From assembly GCA_947478365.1 (NCBI GenBank), contig CANJWG010000007.1, positions 1 to 35,912 on the forward strand: a stretch of DNA of 35,912 nucleotides, in the 5' to 3' direction. Shown piece by piece: positions 24,647 to 33,484 of the stretch (position 1 is the first letter of the stretch; every line of letters starts with the position of its first letter). Under the pieces are notes generated by a model, which was not told the origin of the DNA, did not search any database, and saw nothing but the letters and a program-made list of their open reading frames with translations. Source of the stretch: Flavobacteriaceae bacterium. GTDB lineage: Bacteria; Bacteroidota; Bacteroidia; Flavobacteriales; Flavobacteriaceae. A program made the translations under genes and the position numbers.

Positions 24647-25414
24647 ATGAGATATTTTACAATTTTACTTTTAATTATATTTTCTCTAAGTGCAGTCGCG
24701 CAAGTTAATCAGATATCGCAAAAAGTAACAGGAACAATCATTAATGACAATACTTTGAAAGCTATTTCTAATGTAAATGTTATTAACGTCAACAAAGTAA
24801 AAGGTGTTACTACTGATATAAAAGGATATTTTGAATTGGATGTAAGTGTCAATGATACGCTACACATTGCTTCTTTAGGTTATCAATCCTTGCGCGTAAG
24901 AGTAACCAATGACTGGCTGAAAAATGGAATTGCTAAATTAATGCTCACAGAAAAAGCCATAGCTTTAGAAGAGGTTATTGTTAGGAAATATGACTTAACG
25001 GGTTATCTTGAAATAGATTCAAAACTTATTCCCGACAAAGAAAATTACCGTTATAGTATTTCAGGTTTACCACAAGGTTATGAATCAGGTGATACTTCGC
25101 CAGGTGCTTTCACTAGAGTCTTAGGTTCTATATTCAATCCGGCAGACATGCTCTATAATTTCTTTGGGAAGAAGACAAACGAGCTAAAAAAACTCAAACA
25201 GATGAAAAAAGATGATACGGTTAGAAATCTTTTAGAATCTAAATTTGACAGAGAAACTTTGGGTGTTCTTCTAGGTATTGATAAAAAAGAAATTTCCGAA
25301 ATTCTTTCACGCTGCAGTTACTCTGAAGAGTTTGTCAAAACCGCAAACGATTTGCAAATAATGGATGCCATCAGCGAATGCTATGAGCAATATAAGGTGT
25401 TGAAGAAGAAATAG
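24647..25414 (+). CDS. CarboxypepD_reg-like domain protein, exported
   Basis: 255-residue exported protein. A signal peptide (FTILLLIIFSLSAVAQ) precedes a CarboxypepD_reg_2-type beta-sandwich at about residues 26-115: VTGTIINDNTLKAISNVNVI, then GVTTDIKGYFELDVSVNDTL, HIASLGYQSLRV and LEEVIV, the sequence pattern also found at the N-terminus of TonB-dependent SusC receptors. No TonB box or barrel follows. The remaining 140 residues are charged and contain KKTNELKKLKQMKKDD, consistent with a helical C-terminal part. The role is unknown. By analogy with family members it may act at the outer membrane as a surface-exposed or periplasmic adaptor. It is a single gene between a terminator and the convergent trmH. 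Confidence 0.85.
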   Translation: MRYFTILLLIIFSLSAVAQVNQISQKVTGTIINDNTLKAISNVNVINVNKVKGVTTDIKGYFELDVSVNDTLHIASLGYQSLRVRVTNDWLKNGIAKLMLTEKAIALEEVIVRKYDLTGYLEIDSKLIPDKENYRYSISGLPQGYESGDTSPGAFTRVLGSIFNPADMLYNFFGKKTNELKKLKQMKKDDTVRNLLESKFDRETLGVLLGIDKKEISEILSRCSYSEEFVKTANDLQIMDAISECYEQYKVLKKK

Positions 25415-25472
25415 GGTTATGTTATCTGTTTTCAGTTCTCTGTTCTTTATGATTACAACCGATAACTGACAA

Positions 25473-26126
25473 CTACTTAGAATAATACCTAGCCTCAATC
25501 CGCTTAATATCTTTAATTGTATTCTTCGCCCAAAGCAATCTCTTTTCCAGTAACTCTTCTTCGGTAAGTTGCCACTTTACATTTGATTGGCGTAGGCGAG
25601 TGGTTATGTCTTGAATTATAATTGCAGCGGAAACAGAAATATTTAAACTTTCAGTAAAACCTACCATCGGTATTTTTAAATAACCATCAGCTTTAGACAT
25701 TACTTCTTCCGAAAGCCCTTCTTTTTCGGTGCCAAAGAATAAGGCGCTCTTTTTGGTTACATTAAATTCATGTAGCAAACACGAATCATTATGTGGTGTG
25801 GTGGCAATGATTTGATAACCTTTATTCTTTAGTGTTTGGATGCAATTGGAAATATTTTCAAACTTATTGATATCGACCCATTTCTGTGCACCCATAGCAA
25901 TTTCTTTATCGATATTTTTTCCAAATCGTTGCTCTACAATATTAATTTCTTGAATCCCAAAAACTTCGCAACTCCGCATCACCGCACTCGTATTATGAAA
26001 CTGAAAGACATCTTCTACAGCAATGGTAAAATGATTGGTTCTATTGGCTAATACGGTTTCAAAACGCTCTTTGCGGTTGTCGGTTAAAAATCCTTCGAGG
26101 TATTCTAGGTAATCTTGGTCAATCAT
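25473..26126 (-). CDS. trmH: TrmH/SpoU-family RNA 2'-O-methyltransferase
   Basis: SPOUT-fold methyltransferase of 217 residues, probably 2'-O-methylating G18 of tRNA with S-adenosylmethionine. Motif 1 is NTSAVMRSCEVFGI (conserved Asn and Arg), motif 2 FFGTEKEGLSEEV, and motif 3 IPMVGFTESLNISVSAAIII, which together form the trefoil-knot cofactor site. A longer frame opens at 26174, but a TATTTTTG -7 box at 26141-26148 on this strand lies downstream of that position, so I start at 26126 (MIDQDYLEYLEGFLTDNRKE). It diverges from the sirtuin gene and converges with the CarboxypepD_reg gene. It might be the rRNA G2251 enzyme RlmB, but the N-terminal RNA-binding domain of RlmB is absent, so TrmH fits better. 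Confidence 0.9.
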   Translation of the reverse strand: MIDQDYLEYLEGFLTDNRKERFETVLANRTNHFTIAVEDVFQFHNTSAVMRSCEVFGIQEINIVEQRFGKNIDKEIAMGAQKWVDINKFENISNCIQTLKNKGYQIIATTPHNDSCLLHEFNVTKKSALFFGTEKEGLSEEVMSKADGYLKIPMVGFTESLNISVSAAIIIQDITTRLRQSNVKWQLTEEELLEKRLLWAKNTIKDIKRIEARYYSK

Positions 26127-26136
26127 AAGAATGCTT

Positions 26137-26167
26137 TTGGCAAAAATAGTAAAAATGCGTAGCTTTA
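26137..26167 (+). promoter_or_regulatory. divergent, overlapping promoters of trmH and the sirtuin gene
   Basis: Plus strand: TTTG ending at 26139 and TAGCTTTA (26160-26167, one mismatch to TAnnTTTG) with a 20-base spacer, before the sirtuin ATG at 26184. Minus strand: TATTTTTG at 26141-26148, with TTTG at 26172-26175, before the trmH ATG at 26126. The two promoters overlap in the same 60 bases, so polymerase binding for one could exclude the other. Confidence 0.55.
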
Positions 26168-26183
26168 AGTCCAAATTAAAAAA

Positions 26184-26870
26184 ATGAAAAAACTAGTTGC
26201 ATTAACCGGAGCAGGAATTTCTGCCGAAAGCGGTATCAAAACTTTTCGTGATGCCGATGGGCTTTGGGAAGGGTATGATGTTATGGATGTAGCTTCTCCT
26301 GAAGGTTGGCATAGAAACAAAGCATTGGTCCTAGATTTTTACAATCAACGTCGCCGTCAATTGCTAGAAGTAAAACCAAATTATGGTCATATAGTTTTAG
26401 CGGAACTTGAGAATGATTTTGACGTTCACATAATTACTCAAAATGTAGATAACCTTCACGAGATAGCAGGAAGCACTAAAGTTCTGCATTTGCATGGCGA
26501 GTTGTTAAAAGTACGAAGTACTAAAAACGAAGATTATATTATAGACTGGCAAAATGATTTAGTACTTGGTGATGTTGATTCTAAGGGAAATCAATTGCGC
26601 CCACATATTGTTTGGTTTGGTGAAATGGTTCCCGCTTTAGATGAAGCAATAACTATCACAGAACAAGCAGACTATGTAGTTGTTATTGGTACATCGCTTC
26701 AAGTATATCCTGCAGCAAGTTTAATACATTATGCGAATCCTAATGTTCCTGTTTTCTATATAGATCCAAGACCGTCAAGCATCAATAATTTGCATAACCC
26801 ATTAGAAGTTATTCCCATGAATGCCACAGAAGGCGTACCGATATTAAGAGAAAAGCTGTTAAGAAGATAA
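26184..26870 (+). CDS. cobB: NAD-dependent protein deacylase (sirtuin, class III-like)
   Basis: 228-residue cytosolic enzyme that removes acyl groups from lysines using NAD, releasing nicotinamide and O-acyl-ADP-ribose. Motifs: GAGISAESGIKTFRDADGLW (NAD-binding), TQNVDNLHE, catalytic His104 in LHLHGEL, and the C-terminal GTSLQVYPAASL for NAD. Tyr53 and Arg56 (FYNQRR) match the YxxR pair that makes class III sirtuins such as CobB and SIRT5 prefer succinyl and malonyl lysine. The zinc-ribbon region usually carrying four cysteines (between about 110 and 140) holds none; in fact there is no cysteine anywhere in the protein. It diverges from trmH with an overlapping promoter. The desuccinylase preference is inferred from the Tyr/Arg pair. 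Confidence 0.94.
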   Translation: MKKLVALTGAGISAESGIKTFRDADGLWEGYDVMDVASPEGWHRNKALVLDFYNQRRRQLLEVKPNYGHIVLAELENDFDVHIITQNVDNLHEIAGSTKVLHLHGELLKVRSTKNEDYIIDWQNDLVLGDVDSKGNQLRPHIVWFGEMVPALDEAITITEQADYVVVIGTSLQVYPAASLIHYANPNVPVFYIDPRPSSINNLHNPLEVIPMNATEGVPILREKLLRR

Positions 26871-26972
26871 TAGCGAATAGACAAAAAGAACAGAAAAATT
26901 CAATCCTATCTTCGTCTTTTATCTATAATCTATTTTCTATTCTCTTTACTCTATTTTCTAAATAGGATTACC

Positions 26973-26980
26973 TAAATTTG
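26973..26980 (+). promoter_or_regulatory. -7 element upstream of purB
   Basis: TAAATTTG exactly matches TAnnTTTG, 48 bases before the purB ATG. The repeat-like AT-rich tract 26914-26960 lies just upstream; no clear TTG is found at -33. Confidence 0.5.
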
Positions 26981-27028
26981 CAGCTTACAAAAGATTCTGA
27001 AATAAATTTAGAATAAACAACACAATTC

Positions 27029-28372
27029 ATGTCACTAACTCCACTTAACGCCGTTTCACCCATTGACGGAAGATACCGAAGTAAAACCAAATCGCTTTCC
27101 AATTATTTTTCGGAAGAAGCCTTAATCAAATATCGTGTTCTGGTAGAAGTTGAATATTTCATCGCTTTATGCGAAGCTGATTTGCCACAACTAAAAGGTG
27201 TAAGTCCAACCGTTTTTGGCAGCATGCGAAATCTCTATAAAAACTTTACCACTGAAGATGCGCAATGGATAAAAGAATCTGAAAAAATTACTAACCACGA
27301 TGTAAAAGCGGTAGAGTATTTTATCAAAGATAAGTTTGAATCCTTAGGATTATCTAGCTACAAAGAGTTTATTCATTTTGGTTTAACTTCACAGGATATT
27401 AATAACACAGCTATTCCGCTATCAACAAAAGAAGCCTTTCAAGAAGTCTATTTAAAAGCATTAATCGGAATAGTAGCCAAATTAAAAGAATTGGCAATAG
27501 AGTGGAATGACATTCCGATGTTAGCCAGAACTCATGGTCAGCCTGCTTCACCAACTCGTTTAGGAAAGGAAATTTTGGTTTTTGTAGAACGTTTGGAAGA
27601 GCAAATGCGTTTATTGTTTAATATACCGTTTGCTGCTAAATTTGGAGGTGCTACCGGAAATTTTAACGCCCATCATGTAGCGTATCCCGACATAGATTGG
27701 AAAAAATTTGGTACCACTTTCGTGGAAGATACTCTAGGTTTACATCATTCATTTCCAACCACACAAATAGAACACTACGATCACTTTGCGGCCTTTTTTG
27801 ATGCACTAAAAAGAATAAATAATATCATCATCGATTTAGATAGGGATATCTGGACCTATGTTTCGATGGAGTATTTTAAACAAAAAATCAAAGCAGGAGA
27901 AATTGGATCTTCAGCAATGCCACACAAGGTAAACCCAATAGACTTTGAAAACTCGGAAGGAAATTTAGGTATTGCTAATGCCATATTTGAACACTTATCG
28001 GCTAAACTACCAATATCAAGATTGCAGCGAGATTTAACTGACAGTACTGTATTAAGAAACATTGGTGTTCCAATTGGACATACTTTGATTGCTTTTGATG
28101 CCACTTTAAAAGGCCTGAATAAACTATTGCTAAATGAATCAAAAATTGCTGACGATTTAGAAAAAAACTGGTCAGTAGTTTCAGAAGCGATTCAAACTAT
28201 TTTAAGAAGAGAGGGCTATCCCAATCCATACGAAGCATTGAAAGTCTTAACTAGAACAAATTCAGTCATTGATAAAAAAGCAATTCATGATTTTATAATA
28301 AATCTTGATATTTCAGATGAAATTAAAGCTGATTTGCTAAAAATTACACCAACTAATTATTTAGGAGTTTAA
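27029..28372 (+). CDS. purB: adenylosuccinate lyase
   Basis: Cytosolic homotetrameric lyase of 447 residues with two jobs in purine synthesis: splitting SAICAR to AICAR and adenylosuccinate to AMP, each releasing fumarate. The start PLNAVSPIDGRYRSKTKSLS is the E. coli-type PurB opening. The conserved segments KITNHDVKAVEYF, ARTHGQPASPTRLGKE and the signature GSSAMPHKVNPIDFENSEG (mobile-loop catalytic Ser near residue 293) are all present, as is RDLTDSTVLRNIG. The length fits the short E. coli-like class. It converges with guaB after 20 bases, so the two late purine enzymes are adjacent but on opposite strands. Promoter as noted upstream. Confidence 0.97.
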   Translation: MSLTPLNAVSPIDGRYRSKTKSLSNYFSEEALIKYRVLVEVEYFIALCEADLPQLKGVSPTVFGSMRNLYKNFTTEDAQWIKESEKITNHDVKAVEYFIKDKFESLGLSSYKEFIHFGLTSQDINNTAIPLSTKEAFQEVYLKALIGIVAKLKELAIEWNDIPMLARTHGQPASPTRLGKEILVFVERLEEQMRLLFNIPFAAKFGGATGNFNAHHVAYPDIDWKKFGTTFVEDTLGLHHSFPTTQIEHYDHFAAFFDALKRINNIIIDLDRDIWTYVSMEYFKQKIKAGEIGSSAMPHKVNPIDFENSEGNLGIANAIFEHLSAKLPISRLQRDLTDSTVLRNIGVPIGHTLIAFDATLKGLNKLLLNESKIADDLEKNWSVVSEAIQTILRREGYPNPYEALKVLTRTNSVIDKKAIHDFIINLDISDEIKADLLKITPTNYLGV

Positions 28373-28392
28373 ATAGTTTAAATTCAAAAATG

Positions 28393-29865
28393 TTATCTCG
28401 AATAATTAGGCGCTTCTTTAGTAATGGTTACGTTATGTGGATGACTTTCAGTTATACCACTTGAAGTTATTCTTACAAAGCGTCCTGTATCTTGTAATGT
28501 TGGAATATCTTTGGCGCCACAATAGCCCATTCCGGCTCGTAGTCCGCCAATAAATTGCTGCATGCTTTCGTTTAATTCGCCTTTATAAGGTACACGACCA
28601 ACAATTCCTTCAGGAACTAATTTTTTAATATCATCTTCAACATCTTGGAAATATCGGTCTTTTGAACCATCTTCCATTGCTTCAATAGAACCCATTCCAC
28701 GATAAGACTTGAATTTTCTTCCTTCAAAAATAATAGTTTCTCCTGGGCTTTCTTTTGTTCCGGCTAAAAGTGATCCTAACATAACGCTATCTGCACCAGC
28801 AGCTATAGCTTTGGGGATATCTCCTGTATATCTAATTCCACCATCAGCAATAACAGGAATTCCAGTTCCTTTCAATATTGCCGAAACCTCTAAAACTGCA
28901 GAAAATTGAGGAAAACCAACTCCAGCTATTACTCGAGTAGTACAAATAGAACCTGGACCAATACCAACTTTAACTCCATCAGCACCATTGTCAACTAAAT
29001 ATTTAGCTGCTTCTGGAGTAGCAATATTCCCTACAATTACATCTATTTTAGGAAATATTGATTTTATGTTTTTCAATACATTAACAACTCCTGATGTATG
29101 TCCATGAGCCGTATCAATTATAATAGCATCTACTCCTGCATTGACTAATGCAGTTGCTCTATCAATTGAATCAGCTGTGACTCCAATAGCGGCTGCAACT
29201 CGTAATCGACCATAAGAATCTTTATTAGCAATAGGTTTTTGAGTTAGTTTGGTAATATCTCTAAAGGTAATTAAACCAACTAATTTATAATCTGTATTTA
29301 CGACAGGAAGTTTTTCAATCTTATTTCCTTGTAGAACAACTTCCGCTTGTTCTAGTGATGTTCCTTCAGCTACAGTAATAAGGTTTTGACTAGTCATTAC
29401 TTCTACAATAGGTCGATAATTGTTTTTTTCAAAACGCAAATCTCTGTTGGTTACAATTCCTTTTAACGTTTTATTGTCATCAACTATCGGAATTCCACCA
29501 ATGCCAAATTCTTTCATAGCCGCTTTAGCATCAAAAACTGTTGCTGTAAGTGGCAAGGTTACTGGGTCGATAATCATACCACTTTCAGCACGTTTCACTT
29601 TGCGTACTTTGGAAGCTTGTTGCTCTATTGTCATGTTTTTATGAAGTACCCCAATGCCACCTTCCTGTGCCATAGCAATCGCCATAGCACTTTCAGTAAC
29701 GGTATCCATAGCCGCAGAAACAATAGGAACATTTAAAGTAATATTTCTCGAAAACTTCGATTGGATACTGACTTCGCGTGGTAATACTTCAGAATAATTT
29801 GGGATTAGCAGTACATCGTCATAGGTTAAACCTTCTCCAACGATTTTAGTTGTGTGTGCTTTCAT
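28393..29865 (-). CDS. guaB: inosine-5'-monophosphate dehydrogenase
   Basis: 490-residue homotetramer that oxidises IMP to XMP with NAD, the committed step to GTP. The TIM-barrel N-terminal part ([18 protein letters not shown]) is interrupted by a pair of CBS domains (about residues 95-210, with [20 protein letters not shown] and [19 protein letters not shown]). The catalytic loop GPGSICTTR has Cys308, followed by [21 protein letters not shown], the flap GYCG and the GMGSIEAM segment. The start ATG is preceded by a leader with a perfect inverted repeat (29884-29898) and a TATATTTG box at 29919-29926, leaving a leader of roughly 45-50 bases. It converges with purB. All residues expected for activity are seen. 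Confidence 0.97.
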   Translation of the reverse strand: MKAHTTKIVGEGLTYDDVLLIPNYSEVLPREVSIQSKFSRNITLNVPIVSAAMDTVTESAMAIAMAQEGGIGVLHKNMTIEQQASKVRKVKRAESGMIIDPVTLPLTATVFDAKAAMKEFGIGGIPIVDDNKTLKGIVTNRDLRFEKNNYRPIVEVMTSQNLITVAEGTSLEQAEVVLQGNKIEKLPVVNTDYKLVGLITFRDITKLTQKPIANKDSYGRLRVAAAIGVTADSIDRATALVNAGVDAIIIDTAHGHTSGVVNVLKNIKSIFPKIDVIVGNIATPEAAKYLVDNGADGVKVGIGPGSICTTRVIAGVGFPQFSAVLEVSAILKGTGIPVIADGGIRYTGDIPKAIAAGADSVMLGSLLAGTKESPGETIIFEGRKFKSYRGMGSIEAMEDGSKDRYFQDVEDDIKKLVPEGIVGRVPYKGELNESMQQFIGGLRAGMGYCGAKDIPTLQDTGRFVRITSSGITESHPHNVTITKEAPNYSR

Positions 29866-29883
29866 TGCAATTTGTAGTTTATG

Positions 29884-29926
29884 CTGAACTGAGTTCAGTG
29901 TTGAAGTTAAATTGCATACAAATATA
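29884..29926 (-). promoter_or_regulatory. guaB leader: -7 element and palindrome
   Basis: TATATTTG (29926-29919 on the minus strand) matches the -7 consensus. Downstream in the untranslated leader lies CTGAACT-G-AGTTCAG (29884-29898), a perfect inverted repeat with one central base, ending 19 bases before the start codon. It could be an operator or a small hairpin. No T-tract or structured riboswitch is visible. Confidence 0.55.
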
Positions 29927-30001
29927 GTAATCTTTACCTAAATAATCCAGTTATTTTAATCATAAATAACTAATTTAGTAGTTATAACTCAATTCATCAT
30001 A

Positions 30002-32497
30002 ATGGCAGGAAATCAAGAGCTTATTAAAGGACTTTTAAATGATGAAGTTATTTCCTCTAGAAAAAAGTATGGTTCTAATTCTTTAAAACATCAACAGAAA
30101 AATCATTTATTGATTTCAATATTGGAAATGGTAAAAGAACCTATGTTTCTTCTTTTGGTTGCAGCGGCAAGTATCTATTATGTTATTGGAGATTTTGGAG
30201 ATGGTGTTTTTATGACAATTGCTATTATGTTGGTTGCTACCATTTCATTATTTCAGGAGGCTAGGAGTAAGAACGCAATAGATACTTTAAAAAAGTTATC
30301 CCAGCCTAAAAGCAAAGTCATTAGAAATAGGGAAGTAATCGAAATTCTTAGCGAAGAAATTGTATTAGGAGATATTATTCAGTTAGAAGAAGGTACTTTT
30401 GTACCAGCTGATGCTGTAATTTTAAAGTCGAATGATTTTTCGGTTAATGAAGCTATTTTGACGGGTGAATCTTTATCGGTTTTTAAAAGTGAATCGTCAA
30501 AAATTAAACAAGTATTTCAGGGAACTATTGTTGCTACAGGGTTGGCAATTTGTGAAGTTATTGCAATTGGTAATCAAACCAGTCTGGGTAAAATCGGTAA
30601 AAGCCTTGAATCCATTGAAGAAGAAAAAACTCCTTTGCAACGACAGATTAACAATTTTGTTAGGAAAATGTCAATTATTGGATTGATTATTTTTGGAATA
30701 GTTTGGGTATTAAACTATTATCATTCAAAAACTATTTTAGATAGTTTATTAAAGGCACTAACTATAGCAATGAGCGTCATTCCTGAAGAAATCCCAGTGG
30801 CTTTTACAACGTTTATGGCACTAGGTGCCTGGCGTTTAATGAAAATGGGTATTATAACCAAACAAACCAAAACGGTCGAAACACTTGGAAGCGCTACTGT
30901 TATTTGTACTGATAAAACCGGTACGATTACGGAAAATAAAATGAGTTTGGTACAACTATATCTTGTAAACTCAAATGAAATTATTGATACCAAAGAAAAA
31001 CTGAATAAGGAAGCTGAAGAATTATTGAGTTATGCCATGTGGTCTAGCGAACCCATTCCGTTTGACGCTATGGAAATTGCAGTTCACGAAGCTTACTCTA
31101 ATTTGGAATCGGTTGATGAACGGACTAATTTTAAATTAATTAAAGAATATCCATTAGGAGGTAAACCTCCCATGATGACTCATATTTTTGAAGACTCAAA
31201 CGGTAAAAGAATTATTGCAGCTAAAGGCGCCCCCGAAGCAATAATTGAAGTTAGTAAATTATCTGATAAAGAAAAAAATCAAATTTTAATCGCTATAGAA
31301 ATGATGGCTAAAGAAGGATATCGGGTTTTAGGAGTTGGAATAGCAAATTTTTCAGGAAATAGATTTCCTAAATCACAACAGGAATTTAAGTTTTGCTTTA
31401 AAGGATTGGTAGCTTTTTATGACCCACCTAAAGCCAATATTCAACAAGTTTTTGAAACTTTCTATACGGCAGGTATTCAAGTAAAAATTGTGACAGGTGA
31501 TAATGCAATTACAACTAGAACAATTGCTCAGCAAATAGGTTTTAAAGATGCTGATAGAATACTTAATGGCGATGAACTCATGGCAATGGATGATGATACT
31601 TTAAAATCAAAAGTTATGAAAACGGCTATTTTTACAAGAATGTTTCCTGAAGCTAAACTTAAAATTATTCGAGCATTAAAAGCCAACAATCAAATTGTTG
31701 CTATGACAGGAGATGGCGTAAATGATGGTCCGGCCCTAAAATCAGCTCACATTGGAATTGCCATGGGAAAAAACGGAACCGAAATTGCAAAACAAGCCGC
31801 CAATATTATTTTAATTGACGATGATTTTAGTAAAATGATTGATGCAATTGCAATGGGTAGAAAGATTTACATTAATCTTAAAAAGGCCATTCAATATATT
31901 ATTTCGATTCATATACCTATTATTTTAATTGTCTTTATTCCTCTAGCTTTGGGTTGGATGTACCCTAATATTTTTACTCCTGTACATATTATCTTTTTGG
32001 AAATAATTATGGGGCCAACTTGTTCCTTGATTTATGAAAACGAACCGATGGAACATAATTTAATGCTACAAAAACCTAGACCTTTAACAACTACTTTTTT
32101 TAATTTAAAAGAAGTAATAATCAGTATTGTTCAGGGATTGATCATTACTTTAGGATTACTTTTTGTTTATTATCATTGTGTTAATGCCGGTTTTTCTGAA
32201 AAGTATACTAGAACAGAAATATTTTTGACTTTAATAGCATCAAACATATTTCTAACTTTAGAGAATCGGTCTTTTTATTATTCTATTTTAACAACCATAA
32301 AATATAAAAATAATTTGGTTTTGTTGATTATTGGAATTACAATAAGTGTTACTTCTCTTATATTATTTATACCGGTTTTTTCAAAATTCTTCCTTTTTGA
32401 AAAAGTAGCCATTACCCAAATTGGATATTGTATTTTGGTTGGATTTGTATCAGTAATGTGGATTGAAGTTTATAAACTGATTAAGAGGAAGATGTAG
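30002..32497 (+). CDS. cation-transporting P-type ATPase
   Basis: Inner-membrane ATP-driven ion pump of 831 residues. Motifs in order: LTGESLSV (actuator), PEEIPVAFTTFMAL in the fourth helix where classical pumps have PEGLP or PEGIP, phosphorylation Asp304 in CTDKTGTITEN, the TGDNA segment and GDGVNDGPAL hinge, and a C-terminal set of about six helices. It resembles the P2-type Ca/Mn-like pumps in layout. The sixth-helix segment reads FLEIIMGPTCSLIYENEP, where many related pumps have DP(A/T)CS, so an acidic ion-binding residue is missing. The ion is therefore not assignable. It diverges from guaB and is a single-gene unit converging with the HMG-CoA-lyase-like gene after 85 bases of repeat-like DNA. 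Confidence 0.93.
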   Translation: MAGNQELIKGLLNDEVISSRKKYGSNSLKHQQKNHLLISILEMVKEPMFLLLVAAASIYYVIGDFGDGVFMTIAIMLVATISLFQEARSKNAIDTLKKLSQPKSKVIRNREVIEILSEEIVLGDIIQLEEGTFVPADAVILKSNDFSVNEAILTGESLSVFKSESSKIKQVFQGTIVATGLAICEVIAIGNQTSLGKIGKSLESIEEEKTPLQRQINNFVRKMSIIGLIIFGIVWVLNYYHSKTILDSLLKALTIAMSVIPEEIPVAFTTFMALGAWRLMKMGIITKQTKTVETLGSATVICTDKTGTITENKMSLVQLYLVNSNEIIDTKEKLNKEAEELLSYAMWSSEPIPFDAMEIAVHEAYSNLESVDERTNFKLIKEYPLGGKPPMMTHIFEDSNGKRIIAAKGAPEAIIEVSKLSDKEKNQILIAIEMMAKEGYRVLGVGIANFSGNRFPKSQQEFKFCFKGLVAFYDPPKANIQQVFETFYTAGIQVKIVTGDNAITTRTIAQQIGFKDADRILNGDELMAMDDDTLKSKVMKTAIFTRMFPEAKLKIIRALKANNQIVAMTGDGVNDGPALKSAHIGIAMGKNGTEIAKQAANIILIDDDFSKMIDAIAMGRKIYINLKKAIQYIISIHIPIILIVFIPLALGWMYPNIFTPVHIIFLEIIMGPTCSLIYENEPMEHNLMLQKPRPLTTTFFNLKEVIISIVQGLIITLGLLFVYYHCVNAGFSEKYTRTEIFLTLIASNIFLTLENRSFYYSILTTIKYKNNLVLLIIGITISVTSLILFIPVFSKFFLFEKVAITQIGYCILVGFVSVMWIEVYKLIKRKM

Positions 32498-32578
32498 TAT
32501 TTAGTCTCGTTCTCAGTCTCATTTTTTAGTAATATTATTAATGCCAAATAAGTATATATACTGCGACTGTGACTGTAA
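32498..32578. repeat. degenerate inverted repeat between convergent genes
   Basis: agtctcgttctcagtctcat (about 32502-32521) and actgcgactgtgactgtaaa (about 32561-32580) are loosely complementary (shared cAGTCnCAGTC pattern). The gap lies between the P-type ATPase and HMG-CoA-lyase-like genes. It may be a degraded terminator or dispersed repeat; the pairing is imperfect. Confidence 0.4.
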
Positions 32579-32582
32579 ACTT

Positions 32583-33446
32583 TTAATGGAATGACGTAAA
32601 AATTTTTGAGGCTTCATTATATGCACTTTCAAAACTCATTGGACTAGTATTCGTATTTGCTTTTTGTTGTGTAAAATAGGACAGGAGCTTCTCGGTTGGC
32701 ATGTTACCAGTTAAATCATCTTTAGCCATTGGGCAACCACCAAAACCTTGAATAGCCCCATCAAAACGAACACAGCCTGCTTTATATGCAGCATCTATTT
32801 TTTCATGCCATAAATCAGGCGTAGTATGCAAATGGGCACCAAATTCTATGTGAGGATATTTTGGAATTAAATTCGAAAATAAATAACTTATCACATCTGG
32901 CGAAGAACTACCAATTGTATCTGAAAGCGATAGAATTTTAACTCCCATTTTTGCTAGCTTCTCTGTCCAATCGCCAACTATTTCTATATTCCACGGATCA
33001 CCATAAGGATTCCCAAATCCCATTGAAATATAAGTTACAACTTCTTTGTTGGAAGCATCAGCAATGTCTAAAATTTCTTGAAGTGTTACCAAACTCTCAG
33101 CAATTGTTTTGTGTGTATTACGCATTTGAAAATTCTCCGAAATCGAAAACGGGAAACCAAGATATTGGATTTCTTTATGCGTTGAAGCAATTTGGGCTCC
33201 TTGTGTATTAGCAATAATAGCTAACAATTTACTTTGTGTTTGCGATAAATCCAATTGAGCTAAAACTTCTGCCGTATCTTGCATTTGCGGAATCGCTTTA
33301 GGGGAAACAAAACTTCCAAAATCAATTGTGTCAAATCCAACCCGAAGGAGCGATTGAATGTAATCGACTTTCTTTTGTGTAGGGATGAATTCTTTTATGC
33401 CTTGCATGGCATCACGAGGACATTCTATGATTTTAATTTTTTTCAA
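32583..33446 (-). CDS. hydroxymethylglutaryl-CoA lyase-like enzyme
   Basis: TIM-barrel aldolase-type enzyme of 287 residues, metal dependent. HMG-CoA lyase splits HMG-CoA to acetyl-CoA and acetoacetate at the end of leucine breakdown. Seen are Arg11/Asp12 in ECPRDAMQG, the HxH metal pair His205/His207 in EFGAHLHTTP, and Cys238 in GFGGCPMAKDDLTGN, which corresponds to the active-site loop cysteine. The segment that reads GCPYEG in classical enzymes is here SMGFGNPYGDPW (residues 141-152), with Asn instead of Cys. The gene follows pyrD on the same strand after 27 bases of repeat-derived DNA. An HMG-CoA lyase role is likely; another aldol substrate is possible. Confidence 0.83.
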   Translation of the reverse strand: MKKIKIIECPRDAMQGIKEFIPTQKKVDYIQSLLRVGFDTIDFGSFVSPKAIPQMQDTAEVLAQLDLSQTQSKLLAIIANTQGAQIASTHKEIQYLGFPFSISENFQMRNTHKTIAESLVTLQEILDIADASNKEVVTYISMGFGNPYGDPWNIEIVGDWTEKLAKMGVKILSLSDTIGSSSPDVISYLFSNLIPKYPHIEFGAHLHTTPDLWHEKIDAAYKAGCVRFDGAIQGFGGCPMAKDDLTGNMPTEKLLSYFTQQKANTNTSPMSFESAYNEASKIFTSFH

Positions 33447-33447
33447 G

Positions 33448-33484
33448 AGATACGGAGTTGCAAAGTGGCTAAGTTACAAAGTTT
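33448..33484. repeat. AACTTNGNAACTTAG-type repeat spanning the pyrD stop
   Basis: On the minus strand the junction reads ACTTTGTAACTTAGCCACTT then TGCAACTCC, a degenerate tandem of ACTTTGNAACTTNGCCACTTTG units. The first unit overlaps the last two codons and stop of pyrD (ACT TTG TAA). Similar repeats are found, to my recollection, between flavobacterial genes. Confidence 0.5.
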
